Positions 36,012 to 44,601 of a DNA stretch of 64,000 nt are shown here, in pieces. Within the stretch, counting starts at the first letter, position 1. Each line of letters begins with the position of its first letter. The position numbers and the translations under genes were made by a program. The stretch spans positions 248,001 to 312,000 of the forward strand of contig CAWEZX010000002.1 in NCBI GenBank assembly GCA_963813555.1, in the 5' to 3' direction. Origin of the DNA: Roseiarcus sp963813555 (GTDB lineage: Bacteria; Pseudomonadota; Alphaproteobacteria; Rhizobiales; Beijerinckiaceae). The notes under the pieces were generated by a model. It made no database searches. It was given only the letters and a program-made list of their open reading frames with translations, and was not told where the DNA came from.

Positions 36012-36326
36012 TTAGACCCATCCGCGGCGCCGGAAACCCCATGGGGTCCACCAGCAGCGGTAGCCCGGTCCGAAGCCGTAGCGAGGGCCCCCCTAGCCCC
36101 AGCGATGCCACCCGCGATGCCATCCCCATCCGCGATGCCAACCGCCGTGCCAGCCGTGATGCCATCCGCCATGCCACCAAACGGACTCGACGTCTGCGGC
36201 GGCGACCGGTTGCTCGAGCGAGGGCGCGGAAAGGGTGAAAGCGGGCGAGGATGCGCTTGAGGCGGCTAGCATCGCCGCGCCGGCGACAGCGGCGATCGCG
36301 CCGCGGGACAGAATGCGCAAGTCCAT
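36012..36326 (-). pseudogene. Secreted Trp/His/Gly-rich repeat protein with an in-frame TAG
   Basis: The ATG at 36326 has an excellent GGAGGAAAT site. The product has a signal peptide (residues 1-30, ending SSPAF) and a tail of WHGG/WHRG repeats up to HRWG, then TAG (36093-36095). The frame stays open for 26 more codons (GGPRYGFGPGYRCWWTPWG...) up to the TAA at 36012. That segment matches the usual C-terminal style of this family, so TGG to TAG is the simplest change. The short form is 77 residues. The repeats could bind metal; this is inference. Confidence 0.7.
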
Positions 36327-36462
36327 GATTTCCTCCAGGTTTCCGAACCTGATCAAGATTATACTCCTGGGATCTGAATTGAGGGTGAAGGCGCCATGGC
36401 TTTAGGGCGCCGGACCCCAGACTGCGTTATTGTTAACGCCGTCTGCCCAATAGGGTTTCGCC

Positions 36463-37167
36463 ATGGCGATCGCGCTCGTGCAAGCCGGCCTAAATCTCTT
36501 CGTCGCCGCCTGCCTCGGCGCGGCGATCGGGCTCGAACGGCAATGGCGTCAGCATCTCGCGGGGTTGAGGACCAATACACTGGTCGCGCTTGGCGCGGCG
36601 ATTTTCATCACCTATGCCCGCGCCGCCTCGGATAACGAGGGCGCGACCCGGATTGCCGCCCAGGTCGTGTCCGGCATCGGCTTTCTTGGCGCCGGCGTGA
36701 TCTTCAAGGAGGGCCTCAATGTGCGCGGCCTCAACACCGCGGCGACGCTCTGGTGCTCGGCTGCGGTCGGCCTGCTCGCCGGCGAGGGATTGGCGCTCTA
36801 TGGGCTTACGGCGGCCGTTCTCGTGATCGGGGCCAACACGCTCCTGAGGCCACTCGTCCGCGCGATCAATCGGCAGCCGGTGGAAATGTCGGAAGAAGAG
36901 CAGCACTATTTGGTCGCGATCGAATGCCGAGCGGTCTTCGCATCCGAGATCCGCGCGCGGTTGGTCCAAGCTGTCGCCGAAGTGCCGGACCTTCAGTTCA
37001 CTGAGTTGGATAGCGCCTTCGTTGCGGAGTCTGGCCGGGTCGACGTGACGGCGATGGTCGGCTCACATAAACAGCGCGAGCTGGCGCTCGAGGCGATTGT
37101 CGGGCGCTTCGCCGATATGGAGGGCGTCACCCGCGCGTCCTGGCGGCGGAACCCGCAGGGGTCCTAA
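36463..37167 (+). CDS. mgtC: MgtC/SapB family membrane protein
   Basis: The 234-residue protein has the MgtC membrane core: VAACLGAAIGLERQWRQHLAGLRTNTLVALGAA, IAAQVVSGIGFLGAGVIFKEGLNVRGLNTAATLW, and further helices to about residue 135. It ends in a cytoplasmic ACT-like C-terminal domain. MgtC proteins affect growth at low magnesium and ATP synthase or phosphate balance. No magnesium riboswitch is obvious in the 105 bases upstream, though GGCGCC palindromes occur there. Confidence 0.88.
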   Translation: MAIALVQAGLNLFVAACLGAAIGLERQWRQHLAGLRTNTLVALGAAIFITYARAASDNEGATRIAAQVVSGIGFLGAGVIFKEGLNVRGLNTAATLWCSAAVGLLAGEGLALYGLTAAVLVIGANTLLRPLVRAINRQPVEMSEEEQHYLVAIECRAVFASEIRARLVQAVAEVPDLQFTELDSAFVAESGRVDVTAMVGSHKQRELALEAIVGRFADMEGVTRASWRRNPQGS

Positions 37168-37179
37168 GGGGGAAGCGCA

Positions 37180-37629
37180 ATGAACTCATCGCTTCGCTTT
37201 GACATCGAGGACGCGCCGGCCGACGCCGATGTCGAGGTCCTGCCGAACGGCCTCGAAGCGTTCAACGAAAGCCGGTGGCCCGGCCACCAGCCGTGGCGGC
37301 CGCTCGCCGTCTTCGCGCGGGATGGGGAGCGCATCGTCGCTGGGCTCGCAGGCGAGACCTACTCTGGCTGGCTCTTCATCCGCTATCTGTGGGTCAGCAA
37401 CTCGTTGCGGGGCAAGGGAATCGGGCGCGAACTGATGGGCGGCGCCGAGGCGAGGGCGCTGGAGCGCGGCTCTCACTCGGCCTGGGTCGACACATTCAGC
37501 TTCCAGGCCCTCGGCTTTTATCGCAAGCTCGGCTATGAGGTGTTTGGCGAACTCGACTATCCGCCTGAGCACAAACGCTTTTTTCTGCAGAAGCGGCTCG
37601 TGCGCGGGGCGTCCGGCGCGGGCGGTTGA
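37180..37629 (+). CDS. GNAT family acetyltransferase
   Basis: The 149-residue protein starts 12 bases after mgtC with a strong GGGGGAAG site. The acetyl-CoA motif is YLWVSNSLRGKGIGRELMGGAEARA, and the C-terminal FQALGFYRKLGYEVFGELDYPP fits small GNATs. It is probably co-transcribed with mgtC. Substrate unknown. Confidence 0.88.
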   Translation: MNSSLRFDIEDAPADADVEVLPNGLEAFNESRWPGHQPWRPLAVFARDGERIVAGLAGETYSGWLFIRYLWVSNSLRGKGIGRELMGGAEARALERGSHSAWVDTFSFQALGFYRKLGYEVFGELDYPPEHKRFFLQKRLVRGASGAGG

Positions 37630-38034
37630 GGGCGGGGGTCGGCCACTCGTGCGTGTGGCGCGCCGGGTGTGCGATTCTGCACGCAAATCAATGATTTCAG
37701 TCGCTTAGGTTCCCTTATGTGCAACTCTGAAAAAAAGGGCGTTGTGAAGCTCCTGTGGGGCCGCGGAGCGTTCGGCCCGTCTGAGCGTGCATCCAACCGT
37801 TTTCGCTCGGGAGGCTTTAAGTGCTTGATTTCATTGCGAGGCGAAATTGATGATTTCGCCGCATCGTTTCTTCTCAATGACTTACCAGCCATTTCGTTTC
37901 GTCATATTTCCCGTGCCTTGCCAGGGACCGTGGGAAACCGCCGATTCTGCTCCCCACGGGGGTTTGCAGTCGAGAGGTAGCGATTCCTCGACCCCCGCCG
38001 ACGCCCGAAGTCGAATGGGCTGAGCCCCGCTTCG
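37630..38034. other. Intergenic region with a hairpin
   Basis: No convincing gene is present. A perfect 8-bp hairpin, GGCGAAAT-TGATG-ATTTCGCC, lies at 37840-37860, within an AT-richer stretch that resembles the ATTGCGAG-type repeat. A plus-strand open frame here (37669-37980) lacks any family signal. Confidence 0.4.
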
Positions 38035-38641
38035 TCATGGCTTAGCGCGCTGGTAGGCGTCGGTGATCGGCTGGAGCGGCGGGTCAACGAGCTTGACCTC
38101 GCCGTCCAGGGTGAGGTCGAAGCTCGCGACATTGATGGTCTGCCCGACCTGATCGAGGGCGACGTCCTTGGCGAACAGGACCGTGACTTGTGGGTTGAGG
38201 CCCGTGATTTCGACCCGCACCGGGATCGACGTCGCGCCCTTGGCGAGTTCTCGATCGGAATAGAGGTTGACGCCGATGTCATAATGGCCCGGCGCCAGAC
38301 ACCGGATCGTGGCCGTTTCCTTGTTCGATTCCGACTGCGCCATCGAGCCGTCGGCGAGCGTGATCTGCGATGTCGAGAAGCCAAGGCTGTCGCGATCGAG
38401 CGACGCGCATCCGACCTCGCGCGAGCCGTAAAAGACTGGCTTCTTCTCCGGTCCGACAAGCCAAAGATCGACGTCGGAATCGAGTTCAACCTTCCAGTCG
38501 GCTGTTATCAGAGAATTCCGCCTTTGGCTTGACGCCGTCGACCCTGGCCTTGGTCGGCGCCACGGCGACGATGACGACGGAAAGGACACAGAGGAGAAGA
38601 TCGGCAAGGCCAATCCAAACGGGCGATCGGTCCGTCGTCAT
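38035..38641 (-). pseudogene. Membrane-anchored hypothetical protein, frameshifted at a GANTC site
   Basis: The true start appears to be the ATG at 38641 (MTTDRSPVWIGLADLLLCVL), which gives one N-terminal membrane helix. At 38513-38518 the frame is broken (GAATTC). Deleting one T gives AESLITADWKVELDSDVDLW and a continuous 201-residue protein with a beta-rich periplasmic domain (DLWLVGPEKKPVFYGSREVGC, CLAPGHYDIGVNLYSD). I do not know the family. The single-helix layout resembles ExbD/MotB-like accessory proteins, but no ion-channel partner is visible. Confidence 0.7.
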
Positions 38642-38748
38642 CTATCGACCTTTATTCGGCAGGAACGTCAGCGTTGCTGGCCGGGGTGTGCGTGGCTCAA
38701 TGGCTTCCGGCGCTCTGGCGCGAATGACCCAGAGCGGCCGAACGGCCA

Positions 38749-38967
38749 TCAGCCGTTCCTCACGCACATGATTTTGATGAACTCGCCTGTCGCGAGGTTC
38801 CGGAAAGGCGCGCTCTTGGCGAGATCCTGCTGGGCTTCGACGCCGCACCACAATTCGTTCGCCACATTGCCGATAATCGCCACGTCTCGCGAGAATCCGG
38901 GCGCCGGCGAGCAGTCTTGCGGGGCCATTCCCGCGACGCAAATCATGGCTACGATGTTGAAAGTCAT
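38749..38967 (-). CDS. Small hypothetical protein
   Basis: The 72-residue protein (ATG at 38967, preceded by AGGAG) starts MTFNIVAMICVAGMAPQDCSP and has four cysteines. The N-terminal hydrophobic stretch is short and may be a signal or part of the fold. It lies upstream of the frameshifted membrane-anchored gene, in the same direction. No family recognised. Confidence 0.6.
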   Translation of the reverse strand: MTFNIVAMICVAGMAPQDCSPAPGFSRDVAIIGNVANELWCGVEAQQDLAKSAPFRNLATGEFIKIMCVRNG

Positions 38968-39132
38968 CGGCTTGTGCTCCTGTTGAGGTCTTTTTCCTTT
39001 GCGGCTAGAGCCTTCGGCGGCTCGAATCGCCGGGGCTCTAGATTTCTTTGATTTCACGCGCTCTTCCCGAAAAAACGGTTCCCACTTTTTCGCAAGCGGT
39101 CTCCAAGGCCCCGGCGAGGCGCCGTCAGCCGC

Positions 39133-39723
39133 TCACTTCCCGCGCCTCGCGGTGACCCCCATCAGCCCGCCGATCATGTCGAGCGCCACCCGCAGGCGGT
39201 CGGAGACCACCGCGTCGGCGCGCCATGGCGTGGCGAGTTCGGGGACGAAGCCGCGGCAGTCGCGCACGCCGGCGCCTTCGATGACGATGCGGGTCACGAT
39301 CGGCCAGGCATGCGGGCCGACGCGGTCTTCGGCTTCGCGCAATTTGTCCCGGGCGTGGAGGGCGACGTCGGCCTGCGGCAGGCCGGGGCGAGGGCCAAAA
39401 CCGGTGGAGCCGAACCGGTCGGGCGCTACCGCGCGCAATTGATCGAGCCTGGCGCGGTGATGGGTGCGGCGCAGCGATTCGCCGACCAGCCAACGGATAT
39501 CGTTGAGCTTCGGATCGGTCGGCGCCAGCACCCGGTTGGCGCGCATGGTGTCGAACGGATCGAGAAGGCGGCGGGTCCGCTCGGCGTCGAGGGTCGGGGT
39601 CTGACCCGCATCCTTGGCGCGGGCGAGGCGTTCGGGGGTGGCGTCGAGCCGGTTCTGGACGGCGTCGAGCATTTCCCGGGGCGACTTGCGCACGCGCTTG
39701 GTCGGCTTCCGGGCGCTGCTCAT
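39133..39723 (-). CDS. DUF6456-like protein
   Basis: The 196-residue protein has a basic N-terminus, a central helix-rich part (RWLVGESLRRTHHRARLDQL) and a C-terminal segment (VGPHAWPIVTRIVIEGAGVRDCRGFVPE, VVSDRLRVALDMIGG). These resemble the DUF6456 domain of alphaproteobacterial and phage-like proteins. It overlaps the gene before it by four bases (ATGA). The divergent XRE-S24 repressor suggests a small phage-derived module. Confidence 0.6.
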   Translation of the reverse strand: MSSARKPTKRVRKSPREMLDAVQNRLDATPERLARAKDAGQTPTLDAERTRRLLDPFDTMRANRVLAPTDPKLNDIRWLVGESLRRTHHRARLDQLRAVAPDRFGSTGFGPRPGLPQADVALHARDKLREAEDRVGPHAWPIVTRIVIEGAGVRDCRGFVPELATPWRADAVVSDRLRVALDMIGGLMGVTARRGK

Positions 39724-39986
39724 CTGACCTGCTCCGCCAGCTCGACGGGCTCTGGGCGCCTAGCCGGCTCCTCCGCAAGCTCTGCGCACAAAGCCGCCGG
39801 CGAGGTGCAGTATGAGAGCTCGAGGATGGGGGGGACGAGCCTCGGCACGCCGCGAAGATTGACCCGAACGTCCGCCGGAGGCTCATTGTGAACGCGGCGC
39901 AAATCCTTAAGATGGCCGGCGCAGAAGCGTATGGCCTCCGCTCGCTCGGTGTCGACTTTTGGCGGACGGCGGCGGGGTGGGGACAT
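39720..39986 (-). CDS. Small phage-like hypothetical protein
   Basis: From the ATG at 39986 (MSPPRRRPPKVDTERAEAIRF) the product is 88 residues, basic at the start and with FCAGHLKDLRRVHNEPPADVRVNLRGVPRLVPPI. No family is recognised. It is translationally coupled to the DUF6456-like gene and starts next to the operator cluster, so the S24 repressor probably controls it. Confidence 0.55.
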   Translation of the reverse strand: MSPPRRRPPKVDTERAEAIRFCAGHLKDLRRVHNEPPADVRVNLRGVPRLVPPILELSYCTSPAALCAELAEEPARRPEPVELAEQVR

Positions 39987-40003
39987 GGTCACGAGGTTGC
40001 CCT

Positions 40004-40078
40004 TTCTGTTTTGGCGTGCTATGTTCCTGCTTTGTTCAGTATCTGGGAAAACAGAAGGCAATGTCAAGCTTCTGTTTT
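40004..40078. promoter_or_regulatory. Triple operator between divergent repressor and target genes
   Basis: The motif TTCTGTTTT occurs three times: at 40004-40012, inverted at 40048-40057 (AAAACAGAAG) and at 40069-40078 (CTTCTGTTTT). The last two form a perfect 10-bp inverted repeat with an 11-base spacer. The region is AT-rich and lies exactly between the small phage-like operon and the XRE-S24 gene, as expected for cI-type control. Confidence 0.65.
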
Positions 40079-40198
40079 TTTGAATTGCGGTTTTTCGGAA
40101 ATGAGGTTAATTCAGTGAGTTGTGAGGTCCAGGGCCCGGACGCGCAAGCGCGCCCCATGCCTTTCGCTTGGAGAAAACAAGTTGCAGGAGCTTCCGCT

Positions 40199-40780
40199 TT
40201 GACCGTCGACTGGATCCGCGCCGGCCTCAAAAGGACCGGCAAAACCCGCAGCGGCCTCGCCAAGGCGCTCGGCCGCTCGCCTTCCGCCGTCACCGACCTT
40301 CTCAACGGCCACCGCCGTCTGCGCGCCGACGAGATCGCGACCGTGTCCGATTATCTCGGCATCGAGCCGCCCCGCCTCATCGGCGGCGGACCGCCGCGGC
40401 CGCCTAGCGCGCCGCTGATCGGCTATGTCGGCGCGGGCGCGGTCGCGCATTTCTACGCCGACGGCCAGGGGCCGTTCGATGATGTCGACGCCCCTCTCGA
40501 CTCCAAGCCGACGACGGTGGCGGTGCAGGTCCGCGGCCATTCGCTGGGCGCGCTGTTCGACAACTGGCTCGTCTTCTACGACGACATCCGCAATCCGCCT
40601 GACGACAGTCTCGTGGGGCGCATGTGCGTGTGCGGCCTCGCCGACGGGCGGGTGCTGATCAAGGCGATGAAGCGCAGCCCCAACACCGGCTTATGGAATC
40701 TTCTGTCCAACACTGAGCCGCCGATCTACGACGTCGGCCTCGATTGGGCGGCGCCAGTGCGCGAGATGCGCCCGAGGTAG
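40199..40780 (+). CDS. XRE-S24 (LexA/cI-like) repressor
   Basis: The protein has an N-terminal helix-turn-helix (TVDWIRAGLKRTGKTRSGLAKALGRSPSAVTDLLNG) and a C-terminal S24 peptidase domain. The S24 part shows an Ala-Gly site in GYVGAGAVAHF, the Ser of VQVRGHSLGALF and the Lys of RVLIKAMKRS. I place the start at the TTG at 40199 because GCAGGAG precedes it and related proteins begin there; a GTG at 40115 is also possible. It probably represses the divergent operon and may respond to DNA damage through self-cleavage. Confidence 0.78.
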   Translation: MTVDWIRAGLKRTGKTRSGLAKALGRSPSAVTDLLNGHRRLRADEIATVSDYLGIEPPRLIGGGPPRPPSAPLIGYVGAGAVAHFYADGQGPFDDVDAPLDSKPTTVAVQVRGHSLGALFDNWLVFYDDIRNPPDDSLVGRMCVCGLADGRVLIKAMKRSPNTGLWNLLSNTEPPIYDVGLDWAAPVREMRPR

Positions 40781-40800
40781 GGGCCAGAGTGGGGACTGGT

Positions 40801-41967
40801 ATGTCCGCTCCCCCCTCGGCGCTGGAGATCGCGCGCGCGCTCATCCGCTTTCCCTCGGTGACGCCGGCCGACGAGGGCGCGTTGCCCTACTTGCGCGATC
40901 TCTTAGGCAAGGCCGGGTTCACCGCTGAGTTCGTTACGTTCGAGGCGCCGGGAACGCCTGCGGTCCTCAACCTTTACGCGCGGTTCGGTGACGCGCGACC
41001 CAATCTCGCCTTCGCCGGCCATACCGACGTCGTGCCGCCGGGTGATAAAGCGCTCTGGCGGTTCGACCCGTTTTCGGCCGAAATCGCCGACGGTGAGCTC
41101 TGGGGCCGCGGCGCCTGCGACATGAAGGGGGGGGTCGCCGCAGCGGCAGCCGCCGCCTTGCGCTTCATCGTCAGGGGAGCGTTCGGAGGTTCAATCAGCT
41201 TCCTCATCACCGGCGACGAAGAAGGCCCGGCGATCAACGGCACGGTCAAGCTCGTCGACTGGGCGCTCGCCAAGGGGGAAACGTTCGACCATTGCATCCT
41301 AGGCGAATCGACCTCGGCTGAGGCGGTCGGCGACACGATCAAGCACGGCCGGCGCGGCTCGCTCAACGGACGGCTCACGATCCGCGGCCGCCAGGGCCAC
41401 GCCGCTTATCCGCAGATCGCCGACAACCCGATCCGGGCTCTTGCGCCCATATTGACGGCGCTGCTCTCGCCGCCGCTCGATCAGGGGAACGCGAACTTCG
41501 AGCCCACGAACCTCGAGGTGGTTTCGGTCGACGTCGGCAATCCGGCCTTTAACGTCATTCCGGGCGAGGTGCGCCTCACCTTCAACGTCCGCTTCAACGA
41601 TCTGTGGACGCCCGAAACGCTCGCCGCCGAGATTGAGCGGCGGGTCGCCGTAGCGGACGAGGCCATGCGCGCGACGCTGACCTTCGAGCCGACCAACGCG
41701 GTTGCGTTCCTCACCAAGCCAGGACCGTTCACCGATCTGGTCGCCGCGGCGGTTGAGGATGTGACCGGGCGCAAACCCTCCCTTTCGACCGGCGGCGGCA
41801 CCTCCGACGCGCGTTTCATCAAGAACGCCTGTCCGGTGGTCGAACTTGGCCTCGTCAACGCCACTATTCATGGCGTGGACGAGCGGGTCGCGGTCGACGA
41901 TCTCGAGGCCCTGTCGCGCATCTACGAGCGGGCGCTCGAGCTTTATTTTGCCCGATCGCCGGCGTAG
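40801..41967 (+). CDS. dapE: Succinyl-diaminopimelate desuccinylase DapE
   Basis: The 388-residue M20 peptidase-fold enzyme has AFAGHTDVVPPGD (zinc His and Asp), WGRGACDMKGGVAAA, and FLITGDEEGPAINGTVKLVDW with the catalytic and zinc Glu pair. The C-terminal STGGGTSDARFI is also typical of DapE. It acts in lysine and diaminopimelate synthesis. Its 3' end overlaps truA, which converges on it, by 25 bases. Confidence 0.96.
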   Translation: MSAPPSALEIARALIRFPSVTPADEGALPYLRDLLGKAGFTAEFVTFEAPGTPAVLNLYARFGDARPNLAFAGHTDVVPPGDKALWRFDPFSAEIADGELWGRGACDMKGGVAAAAAAALRFIVRGAFGGSISFLITGDEEGPAINGTVKLVDWALAKGETFDHCILGESTSAEAVGDTIKHGRRGSLNGRLTIRGRQGHAAYPQIADNPIRALAPILTALLSPPLDQGNANFEPTNLEVVSVDVGNPAFNVIPGEVRLTFNVRFNDLWTPETLAAEIERRVAVADEAMRATLTFEPTNAVAFLTKPGPFTDLVAAAVEDVTGRKPSLSTGGGTSDARFIKNACPVVELGLVNATIHGVDERVAVDDLEALSRIYERALELYFARSPA

Positions 41968-42698
41968 TCGACGCGGACAAGATAGAGGCCATGGGCGGGC
42001 GCCACCTGGCCGCAGCGGCTGCGGTCGGAGGCCTCGAACGCCGCTTTGAAATCGGCCGCGCTCCAGCGGCCGGAGCCGACCTCGACAAGTGAGCCGACCA
42101 TCGAGCGCACCTGGCGGTGCAGGAACGACCGTGCTCTTGCTTCAAACAGAATGTCGTCGCCCTCGCGCCTGACATCGAGCCGGTCGAGCGTGCGGATCGG
42201 CGATTTCGCCTGGCATTGCGAATCGCGGAAGGTCGAGAAATCGTGCCGGCCGATCAGCACACGCGCCGCCTCTTGCATCGCCTCCGCGTCGAGCCGCGGG
42301 TTCACCCGCCAGGCGCGGCCGCGCTCGAGCGTGAGCGGCGCGCGGCGATTGACGAGGCGATAGAGGTAATGGCGGGCGGAGGCGCTGCGCCGCGCGTCGA
42401 AATCGGCGCTCACGCGCTCGGCGCCGAGCACCGCCACCGGATGGGGTTGAACGAGCGCGTTGAGCCCTTCGCTAAGACGAAACGGGGACCAGTCACGCTC
42501 AAGGTCGACATGCGCGACTTGGCCCCGCGCATGGACGCCCGCGTCGGTGCGGCCGGCGCCGTGAGCGGTCACGCGCGCGCCGGTCATCGCGGTGAGCGCG
42601 CCTTCCAGAACTTCCTGAACCGAGAGGCCGTTTTCCTGTCGCTGCCACCCGACGAACCGCGCTCCATCATATTCGAGCGTGAGCTTATAGCGCGGCAT
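41943..42698 (-). CDS. truA: tRNA pseudouridine(38-40) synthase TruA
   Basis: The 251-residue protein starts MPRYKLTLEYDGARFVGWQRQ and has the catalytic Asp in AGRTDAGVHARGQVAH. The FSTFRDSQCQAKSPIRTL and FLHRQVRSMVG motifs also fit. Its start overlaps the end of the upstream MocR gene by 14 bases. Confidence 0.96.
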   Translation of the reverse strand: MPRYKLTLEYDGARFVGWQRQENGLSVQEVLEGALTAMTGARVTAHGAGRTDAGVHARGQVAHVDLERDWSPFRLSEGLNALVQPHPVAVLGAERVSADFDARRSASARHYLYRLVNRRAPLTLERGRAWRVNPRLDAEAMQEAARVLIGRHDFSTFRDSQCQAKSPIRTLDRLDVRREGDDILFEARARSFLHRQVRSMVGSLVEVGSGRWSAADFKAAFEASDRSRCGQVAPAHGLYLVRVDYAGDRAK

Positions 42699-44121
42699 GC
42701 GCCGCCTGCGCCGGCACGCCGCGGAGGGCGGCGGCGATCGCCTCGTCGAGGACCCCATAGACGCGCGGATCGCTGCAACGGGCGACGTTGAAGCGCAGGT
42801 AGCCGCGCGCCTCATCGGAGGCGCTGAACGCTGGGCCAGGCGCGAACATCACCTTTCTCGTCAGCGCGTAGCGGGCGACGTCAGCGGCGCCGACGCCGTC
42901 GGGCAGGCGAGCCCACAAATAGATGCCGGCGCGCGGCTCGATCCAGGGGACGAGGCCGTGGCGGCGCAGGTTCTGGACGCCGCCCCCAATGGCGTCAGCG
43001 AGCTTCCGCCGCAAGCCATCGAGATGCCGGCGGTAGCCGCTTTCCGTCAGAACGCAATGCAGGATCGCGGCGCCGGTCGCGCTATTGCCCATGGTCGTCG
43101 CTAGCTTGAGGTCGACGAGCTGTGGAATCCAGTCCTGACGCGCTGCGATGTAACCACAGCGCATCGCTGCGCCGACTGCCTTGGTCGCGCTGCCGACCTG
43201 GACGACCCGGCGCAGGCCGTCGAGCGCGGCGAGCCTCGTCGAGGGTTCGGCCTCGAAATCAGCGAAAGTGTCGTCCTCGAGGATAAGCACGTCATGCTCC
43301 TCGGCCAGCCGGAGCACGCGGTGGACGGTAGCCGGCGAGGAGATTGCTCCGGTCGGATTTTGCAGGCCGGCGCTGGTCAGATAGAGGCGCGGGCGACGCT
43401 CGGAGAAGACGCGCTCGAGTTCGGCGACGTCGGGGCCGTCGGCGGTCATCCGGACCGGGATCGTGGTCACGCGATTGGCGCGCAGCAGCGCATGGAAATT
43501 GAAGTAGCAGGGATCATCGACGACCACTGTGTCATTCGGGTTGAGGAGGAACCGGCAGACCAGATCGAGCGCCTGCGAACAGGAATCCGTGACCACAAGC
43601 TGGTCGAAATCCGCCATCACCCCACGCTCGGCGAGGCGCACCGAGAAGAACTGGCGAAGCGGAGCGTAGCCGAGCGGCTCGTCATATTGGCGCCGGCGCT
43701 GAGGATCCTCGCGCGCGGCAAGGCGCAACGCCCGCTGGACGCCGAGATCGAGCACCCAGGAATCGGGCAGCCAGCCGGCGCCCGGACAGAGGAAATCGGG
43801 GGCGCCGACCATGGCGTGCCGATTGATCCACGACGGATCGATCGCGGGCTCAGTCGGCGGGTCGGCGGCTGAGAGCGTGAGCGGGCGGGCGGCGCCCGCG
43901 ACGAAGAAACCGGAGCCACGCCGAGCGACAACCGCGCCCTCGGCGGCGAGCCGGTCGTAAGCCTCGACCACGGTCGATTTCGAGACGTCCAGCTTTACGG
44001 CGAGCTCGCGCACGGAGGGGAGCCGGGCGCCGCGGGCGAGCGCGCGATTGGCGATGCGTCCACGGATGAACGCCGCAGCCATCTCGACGCGTGACACGGG
44101 CCGATCGTCCATGAATATCAC
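42685..44121 (-). CDS. MocR-family regulator (GntR wHTH plus aminotransferase domain)
   Basis: The product of up to 478 residues (GTG at 44121 or ATG at 44112) has a GntR winged helix (GARLPSVRELAVKLDVSKSTVVEAYDRLAAEG) and a fold-type I aminotransferase domain. That domain contains DDPCYFNFHALLR, LQNPTGAISSPATVHRV, the PLP Lys in VGSATKAVGAAMRCGY, and a C-terminal Arg region. MocR proteins use PLP or an amine as effector. A strong palindrome lies just upstream and points to autoregulation and control of the divergent DUF1127 gene. Confidence 0.9.
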   Translation of the reverse strand: MIFMDDRPVSRVEMAAAFIRGRIANRALARGARLPSVRELAVKLDVSKSTVVEAYDRLAAEGAVVARRGSGFFVAGAARPLTLSAADPPTEPAIDPSWINRHAMVGAPDFLCPGAGWLPDSWVLDLGVQRALRLAAREDPQRRRQYDEPLGYAPLRQFFSVRLAERGVMADFDQLVVTDSCSQALDLVCRFLLNPNDTVVVDDPCYFNFHALLRANRVTTIPVRMTADGPDVAELERVFSERRPRLYLTSAGLQNPTGAISSPATVHRVLRLAEEHDVLILEDDTFADFEAEPSTRLAALDGLRRVVQVGSATKAVGAAMRCGYIAARQDWIPQLVDLKLATTMGNSATGAAILHCVLTESGYRRHLDGLRRKLADAIGGGVQNLRRHGLVPWIEPRAGIYLWARLPDGVGAADVARYALTRKVMFAPGPAFSASDEARGYLRFNVARCSDPRVYGVLDEAIAAALRGVPAQAAHAAL

Positions 44122-44124
44122 TCG

Positions 44125-44153
44125 AACTGTACAGCCAGTGGAGTGGTACAGTT
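44125..44153. promoter_or_regulatory. MocR-type operator palindrome
   Basis: AACTGTAC (44125-44132) and GTACAGTT (44146-44153) are perfect inverted arms with a 13-base spacer, centred about two helical turns apart, between the MocR gene and the divergent DUF1127 gene. Confidence 0.65.
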
Positions 44154-44229
44154 TGGAGCAAGTGTAATGAACTGTCTCTGGCGCCGCAAGCCCTCCAGTC
44201 GGATCTTGGCACCAGAAAGGATGACACCT

Positions 44230-44601
44230 ATGACTTCCGAAAGACGTGCGTGGCGGTCAATTCGCGCAGGCCTGAGACGAGCGGCGGCTTGGCCGTTCCA
44301 CGTCGCGGCCGCACGAGCGACGATGCGGGCACTGGCGAAAATGGATCGCCGCGAGCTTGCTGACATCGGCTTGAGCCCAAGCGACGTGCGCGACGCCTCG
44401 GCGGTGCCGCTCGACGGCGATCCGACCGACTTGCTGGCGCGGCGGGTGCGAGAGCGGCAGGGCAATGCTTTCGCCGCCCCGCCCAGCGCCTGGGACGGAG
44501 GCTCGACAGTTGAAGATCCGCGCGGCAAACCGAGACGAGACCAACCGTCGCCGAACTCGCGTTCAGGCTCCCGGCAAGCCCTTATCGCTAAAACAAGCTG
44601 A
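44230..44601 (+). CDS. DUF1127-containing protein
   Basis: From the ATG at 44230 (preceded by AAAGGATG) the 123-residue product has ATMRALAKMDRRELADIGLSPSDVRDA, the DUF1127/YjiS motif with its conserved DIGL. A long low-complexity tail follows. The end overlaps the converging radical SAM gene by 14 bases, which suggests the tail could be an extension by loss of an earlier stop. Short DUF1127 proteins have been linked to RNA turnover and phosphate or stress responses. The link here to a MocR regulator is unusual. Confidence 0.7.
   Translation: MTSERRAWRSIRAGLRRAAAWPFHVAAARATMRALAKMDRRELADIGLSPSDVRDASAVPLDGDPTDLLARRVRERQGNAFAAPPSAWDGGSTVEDPRGKPRRDQPSPNSRSGSRQALIAKTS

Noticed and set aside
36093..36095. 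TAG as a recoded codon (for example pyrrolysine) in the repeat protein
   Set aside because: No pyrrolysine machinery is visible in the window, and a TGG to TAG substitution is simpler.
37669..37980. 103-codon open frame in the gap after the GNAT gene
   Set aside because: Composition looks non-coding and it spans a repeat-like hairpin.
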